Assembly (NCBI RefSeq): GCF_016587415.1
Contig: NZ_BNJI01000003.1
Span: 372,001 to 436,000 of the forward strand
From: Ktedonobacter sp. SOSP1-85
GTDB taxonomy: Bacteria; Chloroflexota; Ktedonobacteria; Ktedonobacterales; Ktedonobacteraceae
Length of the DNA: 64,000 nt
Direction of reading: 5' to 3'
Both the position numbers and the translations under genes were made by a program. The notes beneath the pieces are model-generated. The model had not been told where the DNA came from. It was given only the letters and a program-made list of their open reading frames with translations, and ran no database searches. This document shows positions 60,501-64,000 of the stretch, piece after piece. How positions within the stretch are numbered: the stretch's first letter is position 1; the number at the start of each line of letters is the position of its first letter.

Positions 60501-60660
60501 GCGCTGCCTGGCGGAAGGATACACAGATCGGGAAATAGCCCGACGTCTCGTACGGGCTGAAAACACAGTCAAGACGCATACCAAACACATTTATGACAAA
60601 CTCAATGTCCATAGCCGTACGCAAGCAATTGCCCGTGCCAGGGAACTAGGCTTGCTCTAA
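57556..60660 (+). CDS. MalT/LuxR-type ATP-binding transcriptional activator with an extra N-terminal domain
   Basis: 1034 residues. The central STAND ATPase has Walker A LLSAAAGSGKTTLL (179-190) and Walker B VIILDDYHLIEAQ near 268-280, with arm motifs VHLVLASRHELPFSI and EGWITGLQLAALSL. A long helical TPR-like region follows. The C-terminal LuxR HTH is ILRCLAEGYTDREIARRLVR and AENTVKTHTKHIYDKLNVHS (about 975-1030). Residues 30-105 are an extra module with GRGGSYWRAYRKKQGKLYRV and YLGKSNQLTMARLKAVAQEL, resembling the arm-binding/AP2-like or DUF6788 DNA-contact folds. That is not part of standard MalT (about 900). It probably activates genes in response to an inducer bound by the TPR region. 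An operator-like palindrome lies upstream. Confidence 0.9.
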   Translation: MKYVVQEDAYVYASTKPSLVPLLAVETPAWYAWVEEVAQFTFHSQYGAFSARKERVSNGRGGSYWRAYRKKQGKLYRVYLGKSNQLTMARLKAVAQELAQRLEQEDDKRNSWVTEKNEKSAVLAALNVSKSHKIVHNRPTYHLLHTKLHIPVFQAHLVARARLVQRLNVGLRRRLILLSAAAGSGKTTLLSEWVRQSSALIAWVALDKEDNDPARFWSYILAALQRASLENVTPLLEMVRSQPPVSLVPTVRELLNILGEEGNETVIILDDYHLIEAQAIHDSLVFFLDHLPKHVHLVLASRHELPFSIASLRAKRHLVELHSADLSFTSAEAEVFFAQTEHLALAKADIEMLMERTEGWITGLQLAALSLYSLQDTAQFISSFKGSHRFILSYLVDEVLERQPEHVQRFLLATSVLERFTASLCDTLIGEKNGTTMLAYLEQKNLFLFPLDNEGRWYRYHHLLMEALSNRVRQEQPEYFGTLHRLASAWYEQHNLLEDAIRHALAATDFVRAADLLERLVDTMLKQNEFASVTLWKELLPTDLLTERPWLCQALVRLYIASGRLDQAEEILRDLEHVGIEKIASNMVDTFRGRVAALYAHLYSSRGEAQKSLAYVFEALALLPKDDLEWRTSVRAAMGGAYLHAGNLVEAEQVLREVVHPDLQRHDPYRALTALHLLGQTQVLLGRPGLANATYRQGIQLATHHGLMHSAVMGHIHAGYGNLLYEWNDLEGAQNHLVAGLELARRGGNSIQAIDCTLTLADVRLAQGSLQDAHTLLQQAQELAHQTNDPFFLDFVTRRPVVLWLAAHDIDAAVRCAHATGLYFYGEVETIASLPSTYFLLIELLVLIRLYLAQGNLPGAKRLLAQLQSPLMNGPNKRRRIQWLILHALALYAEEHVPEATGELALALELAEPLGYSRTFIDMGEALLPLLKILRNLKPLANYSPNYTRQLLAMLDKQDMAEKPAENSASTELLSEHEFVILRCLAEGYTDREIARRLVRAENTVKTHTKHIYDKLNVHSRTQAIARARELGLL

Positions 60661-60892
60661 CATCTCCCACTTCTCGATAGTTGCTCGATTGATTTCATCT
60701 TTGCACATTGCAATACCTCGTTTAGGTGATGACATACCCCCTTTTTATCGGCTACAGTCGTGGAAGGTAGGGCTCATGGCATTACATACGCCGCACACAT
60801 CAACTTACCTTACTAGTAGTGCGACGGCGGAAGGCCTTGTTGCAATTTACCTAAATACTACTGTTTCTGCTCTAAAAATAAAGGTAGAAAGA

Positions 60893-61822
60893 ATGAATAA
60901 ACAACAAGATATTGCAAAAACGCACCAGAGGGATATCACCCCAATGCATCTGATCGTTCGTGTCGTCATTGGAGGATTGTTATCGGCGGTTGTGCTCACC
61001 GTGTTTGCGTCTCTCTTGTCATCTGGGAAACCATCGGCTACATTCACCGCACAAAATATCATTATCCGTGTTATTTCTGGTGTGTTCTATGTGGCAAGTA
61101 TGACTCCTCTGGCCCGTCGAGTCTTTTACCACCGTTTTCCGCGTTTTTTAGCGATTTTTGTGCCACTCTATATCACTGGTACACTTACCGATATGATCGA
61201 GGCATATTTTTACACGAGCCTGTTAACCCCGTTTTCCCTGGTTGCGGCGCTGATTATCGAAGGACTGCCTCTGCTATTCATCACCGGTATCATCGCCTGG
61301 CTGATTCCGGCGAATGAGGATGCACGGAACGCTCCACGCTTTACTCAGGTGATGCGTGAGCGTCGTTTTTTCTCCTGGACCTGGCGCATCGTGATCGCAG
61401 GCGTGCCTTATGCGGCGATTTACCTGTTCTTCGGGATGCTGGTGACACCACTTGAACACGCGTATTATTACGATTCGGCATTTATTGCCTCACTACATAC
61501 AGTAGTGCCTTCCACTGCAACCACACTCGTCTTGGAGGCGGTACGTGGCATACTCTTTGTGCTGGCAATGCTGCCTATCATCGCCGTGATGCCCAAATCA
61601 CGCTGGTCCACAGGCCTATATATCGCGCTGGTTGGGGCGGCATTGGAAGCCTGGATTCCTTTACTTGGGCAGACCTCATGGCCGATAATGATGCGCGTAG
61701 GCAATGTGCTAGAACTCACTGGAGATGCCTGTGGCCGTGCGCTTCTGATGGCTCTGCTGGTGGTTCTGCCCTCACTTCAGGCAAGCAGATCAGCGCGCCA
61801 GCAACTTGCGGCAGATGTCTGA
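60893..61822 (+). CDS. Integral membrane protein of unknown function
   Basis: About 309 residues from ATG 60893, which follows AAAGGTAGAAAGA. The frame stays open to 60689 but the extra residues are not family-like. Six or seven membrane helices can be drawn, for example IVRVVIGGLLSAVVLTVFAS, LAIFVPLYITGTLTDMIEAY, LVAALIIEGLPLLFITGIIA and LEAVRGILFVLAMLPIIAVM. The N-terminus is cytosolic and polar (NKQQDIAKTHQRDI). I recognise no named family. It follows the LuxR-type gene after about 230 bases on the same strand and may be one of its targets. Confidence 0.7.
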   Translation: MNKQQDIAKTHQRDITPMHLIVRVVIGGLLSAVVLTVFASLLSSGKPSATFTAQNIIIRVISGVFYVASMTPLARRVFYHRFPRFLAIFVPLYITGTLTDMIEAYFYTSLLTPFSLVAALIIEGLPLLFITGIIAWLIPANEDARNAPRFTQVMRERRFFSWTWRIVIAGVPYAAIYLFFGMLVTPLEHAYYYDSAFIASLHTVVPSTATTLVLEAVRGILFVLAMLPIIAVMPKSRWSTGLYIALVGAALEAWIPLLGQTSWPIMMRVGNVLELTGDACGRALLMALLVVLPSLQASRSARQQLAADV

Positions 61823-61928
61823 TCACTGGGGATTGACCTGAGATCGTCAGAACCCGAGGTGTGACAAGAATTCAGCCTGTAGGTGTTAAACATCAAAACG
61901 CTATCAAGAGGCCATTGTTGATGAGTGA

Positions 61929-61978
61929 GAAAAGAGCAACGATGAGGATACAAAGATAGTAACCTCGTTGCTCTTTTC
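61929..61978. terminator. Bidirectional terminator between convergent genes
   Basis: GAAAAGAGCAACGA (from 61929) pairs with TCGTTGCTCTTTTC (to 61978), with an additional GAGG/CCTC pair and a loop of about 15 bases. A-rich and T-rich tails lie on both sides. It is placed to end both the membrane-protein gene and the minus-strand xylose isomerase gene. Confidence 0.82.
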
Positions 61979-62002
61979 AAGGATGACGCTCAGTTCCTGT
62001 GC

Positions 62003-63196
62003 TTAGCGCGTGCCAAGCAAGAGTTCAATGGTCAACTGGTCGAGTTTCTCGTATTTATAGCCACGTCGCGCCAGCATGTCAGGCTGGAAGTCGATCGCCT
62101 TGATCTGATTCGCAGCCGCTTTGCTATATCCACCACTGAAGAGGGCGGCATGGACGGAGTCGCCGCTGTTGATCTCCTGTAACAGGGCCTGGATTTCGGG
62201 GTCGGCGTTAAAACGACGCGCCTTCTCTTTGAATATGTTATAGGTGCGCATACAACCAGTAGCAAAGTCCCAGACGCCCTGCTCGTCCTCAGTACGATAG
62301 GCATGGGCATCAAAGTGACGTGGGCCTGTATACCCCTGCTCCTCTAACAATTTGACCAGGAAGAACAGGCTCTTGATGTTTTCACTCCCGAAGCGCAGGT
62401 CCTGATCATACCGTGGGCCCTTCTGGTCGTTGAGGTCAATATGGAAGAGTTTTCCAGCTTCCAACGCCTGAGCAACTCCATGGACGAAATTGAGCCCCAA
62501 CATGTGCTCATGGGCCACTTCGGGATTGACACCAACCATTTCGGGATGGTCAAGAGTAGCGATGAAGGCCAGCATATGACCGATGGTCGGAAAATAGGTA
62601 TCGGAACGGGGTTCGTTGGGCTTGGGTTCCAGGGCGAAACGCAGTTGATAGCCATTGTCAAGGACGTACTCGCTCAGAAAATTGATGGCGTCACGCATAC
62701 GCTTGATGGCATCGACGGGATTCTTGCTGGCCTCGGCATCCACGCCTTCACGCCCTCCCCAGAAGACATAGATGGGTGCGCCCAATTCTACGCCCAGGTC
62801 GATGGAACGCATGGTCTTTTGCAGAGCAAAAGACCGCACACTGGGATCGACCGAGGTAAAAGCGCCATCCTTGAAGACGGGATGGCGGAAAAGGTCGGTC
62901 GTGGCCTCGGGGACAACCATGCCATAGTCGTTGAGTGCCTGTTTAAAGTCGCGTACGATCTGGTCGCGCTTCTGAGGGGTGGCGTCAAAGGGGACAAGGT
63001 CGTTGTCATGCAGGTTCACACCCCAGGCTCCCAGTTCTGAAAGCTTTTTGACAATGTACGTTGACTGGAGTTCAGGGCGGACAACCTCGCCAAAGGGGTC
63101 ACGTCCTTGGTTCCCGACGGTCCATAAACCAAAACTAAATTTGTCTGCCTTCGTTGGCGTATACTGATCACTGGTTGCTTCTTTGATCTGAGTCAT
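62003..63196 (-). CDS. xylA: Xylose isomerase
   Basis: 397 residues of the shorter actinobacterial/Thermus-type XylA. Key motifs are FSFGLWTVGNQGRDPFGEVV, GVNLHDNDLVPFDA (catalytic His63 and Asp), YVFWGGREGVDAEASKNPVD, LRFALEPKPNEPRSDTYFPT (metal Glu), VNPEVAHEHMLGLNFVHGVA and LFHIDLNDQKGPRYDQDLRF (metal Asp, Asp). All metal-1 and metal-2 ligands appear present. The enzyme converts D-xylose to D-xylulose in the cytosol. ATG 63196 follows GAGAGGATAAG. The ROK-family gene upstream has the same orientation (gap about 138 bases). That is the usual pairing of xylA with a XylR-type repressor or a sugar kinase. Confidence 0.95.
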   Translation of the reverse strand: MTQIKEATSDQYTPTKADKFSFGLWTVGNQGRDPFGEVVRPELQSTYIVKKLSELGAWGVNLHDNDLVPFDATPQKRDQIVRDFKQALNDYGMVVPEATTDLFRHPVFKDGAFTSVDPSVRSFALQKTMRSIDLGVELGAPIYVFWGGREGVDAEASKNPVDAIKRMRDAINFLSEYVLDNGYQLRFALEPKPNEPRSDTYFPTIGHMLAFIATLDHPEMVGVNPEVAHEHMLGLNFVHGVAQALEAGKLFHIDLNDQKGPRYDQDLRFGSENIKSLFFLVKLLEEQGYTGPRHFDAHAYRTEDEQGVWDFATGCMRTYNIFKEKARRFNADPEIQALLQEINSGDSVHAALFSGGYSKAAANQIKAIDFQPDMLARRGYKYEKLDQLTIELLLGTR

Positions 63197-63334
63197 GATG
63201 TTTCTTATCCTCTCTGAACTATGTTCCGCAAAGTTCTTCCATCGAGCTTTGCCGGGTCATGCCCGTATGCGGGCTACATGTGATGAACTCTGGACAGACG
63301 AAAACCAGCCTGCCGCGTTGCTACACAAAGAACG

Positions 63335-64000
63335 TTATGATGTCGGCTGATGATAGGTAAACAGCGCATCTATGACAAGACTCGCCGCCCCAATCACGCC
63401 GACATCCTGGGCAAACGATGAAAAGATGATGGTACACATGTCGCGTGGGCGCCCCAGGGCGCGCTGACGGACAACAGCGCGCACGGTTTCCAGAAAGAGG
63501 TTGCCCCCCTTCATTGAGTCACCCCAGATAATGATGCATTGTGGGTTGAGGGTGTTAATAATGGTGGCAAGCCCTACACCAAAGTGCATGGCATGCTGAC
63601 GAACAAGATCAATGGCCTCTGGGTATCCCTCCTGCGCAGCGCGAAAGATCGCGTGTGCAAGTGTATTCATGACATCAGGTTCTCGCGTTGTTATTGCCCC
63701 ATTCTCGACGCGTGCGTCGGTGGGTAGGGGCAACCACGTGGTCTGCCCAGACTGACATGCTTGCTCTACCATCCAGGTGGTTGCGGCCAGGGTCTCCCAA
63801 CATCCTCGATTGCCACACTCGCACAACGGTCCATCCTCCTGGATTGTCATATGGCCGATTTCACCAGCCGTTCCCCCGACGCCACGATAGAGGGTATCCT
63901 GTAAATAAAAGGCGGCAGAGACCCCGATACCACTTTCGACCGAGACAAAGTCTGTGCAGGATTGGCCAGCGCCAAAATGACGTTCAGCCAGTGCCTGCAC
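63335..64000 (-). CDS. ROK-family protein (XylR-like repressor or sugar kinase), incomplete
   Basis: The gene runs off the right edge, so only the last about 221 residues are seen. They include ESGIGVSAAFYLQDTLYRGV, GGTAGEIGHMTIQEDGPLCE and CGNRGCWETLA, the ROK zinc signature C-x-C-G-x-x-G-C-x-E, and FGVGLATIINTLNPQCIIIW (ROK C-terminal strand). A typical repressor would have an additional N-terminal winged HTH beyond this window, and a kinase would not, so the two cannot be told apart. Its placement just upstream of xylA favours a xylose-responsive regulator. Confidence 0.88.
   Translation of the reverse strand: MQALAERHFGAGQSCTDFVSVESGIGVSAAFYLQDTLYRGVGGTAGEIGHMTIQEDGPLCECGNRGCWETLAATTWMVEQACQSGQTTWLPLPTDARVENGAITTREPDVMNTLAHAIFRAAQEGYPEAIDLVRQHAMHFGVGLATIINTLNPQCIIIWGDSMKGGNLFLETVRAVVRQRALGRPRDMCTIIFSSFAQDVGVIGAASLVIDALFTYHQPTS

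Overview
The window looks like an accessory stretch of a chromosome from a Ktedonobacteria-like member of the Chloroflexota. This is inferred from the very large MalT/LuxR-type regulator, a soluble kinase with many PAS domains, a mixture of ISL3, IS6, IS701 and other transposase relics, frequent TTG/GTG starts, and many one-component regulators each paired with a small detoxification enzyme. No 16S gene or other firm taxonomic marker is present.

Layout. 0-9 kb: a MarR regulator with a beta-rich C-terminal half, fragments of a Tn3 transposase and a HAD phosphatase, a decayed transposon (about 1.78-4.08 kb), a VOC/NmrA/AraC locus, an oxidoreductase that has lost its N-terminus at a dispersed repeat, and a DUF302 gene. 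9.3-12.8 kb: a compact regulon of a YcaC-like hydrolase, a small monooxygenase, an LLM flavin oxidoreductase and an HxlR repressor. Matching operators overlap near-consensus promoters. 12.9-14.8 kb: an intact IS6 element that has cut off the front of a DUF2090 gene, then a permease relic. 14.8-19.4 kb: a beta-propeller protein and a 1099-residue kinase with seven PAS domains. 19.6-26.4 kb: nested insertion sequences, including an intact ISL3 element with an 8-bp target duplication and a 123-bp MITE with a 7-bp duplication. 27-31 kb: a sigma factor carrying four CxxC pairs, a HIT protein, a DinB-TPR-rhodanese fusion and a broken chromate transporter. 30.7-36.1 kb: carbohydrate-gene debris (lyxose isomerase, CBM9-like protein, a large frameshifted heparinase-like gene) cut by IS701. 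36.5-45.2 kb: small hypotheticals, an ABC exporter, more IS debris and two MFS exporters. 45.8-47.7 kb: a tyrosine recombinase, an 11-unit minisatellite and the 3' half of a tRNA-Gly, which together look like the border of an integrated element. 48-61.8 kb: an ordinary chromosome-like series of TetR/hydrolase/DUF3995, an MFS exporter, VOC protein, erythromycin-esterase-like enzyme, double-MerR regulator, APH-like kinase, quinone oxidoreductase, LuxR regulator and a membrane protein. 62-64 kb: xylose isomerase behind a ROK-family gene that runs off the window.

The common theme is sensing and removal of reactive small molecules (regulator plus hydrolase, oxidoreductase or exporter) within a region heavily worn by transposition. 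The best-supported unusual points are the three-operator HxlR regulon, the integrase/tRNA/minisatellite border, the dispersed repeat that forms transposon ends, the MITE with its target duplication, and several uncommon domain fusions.
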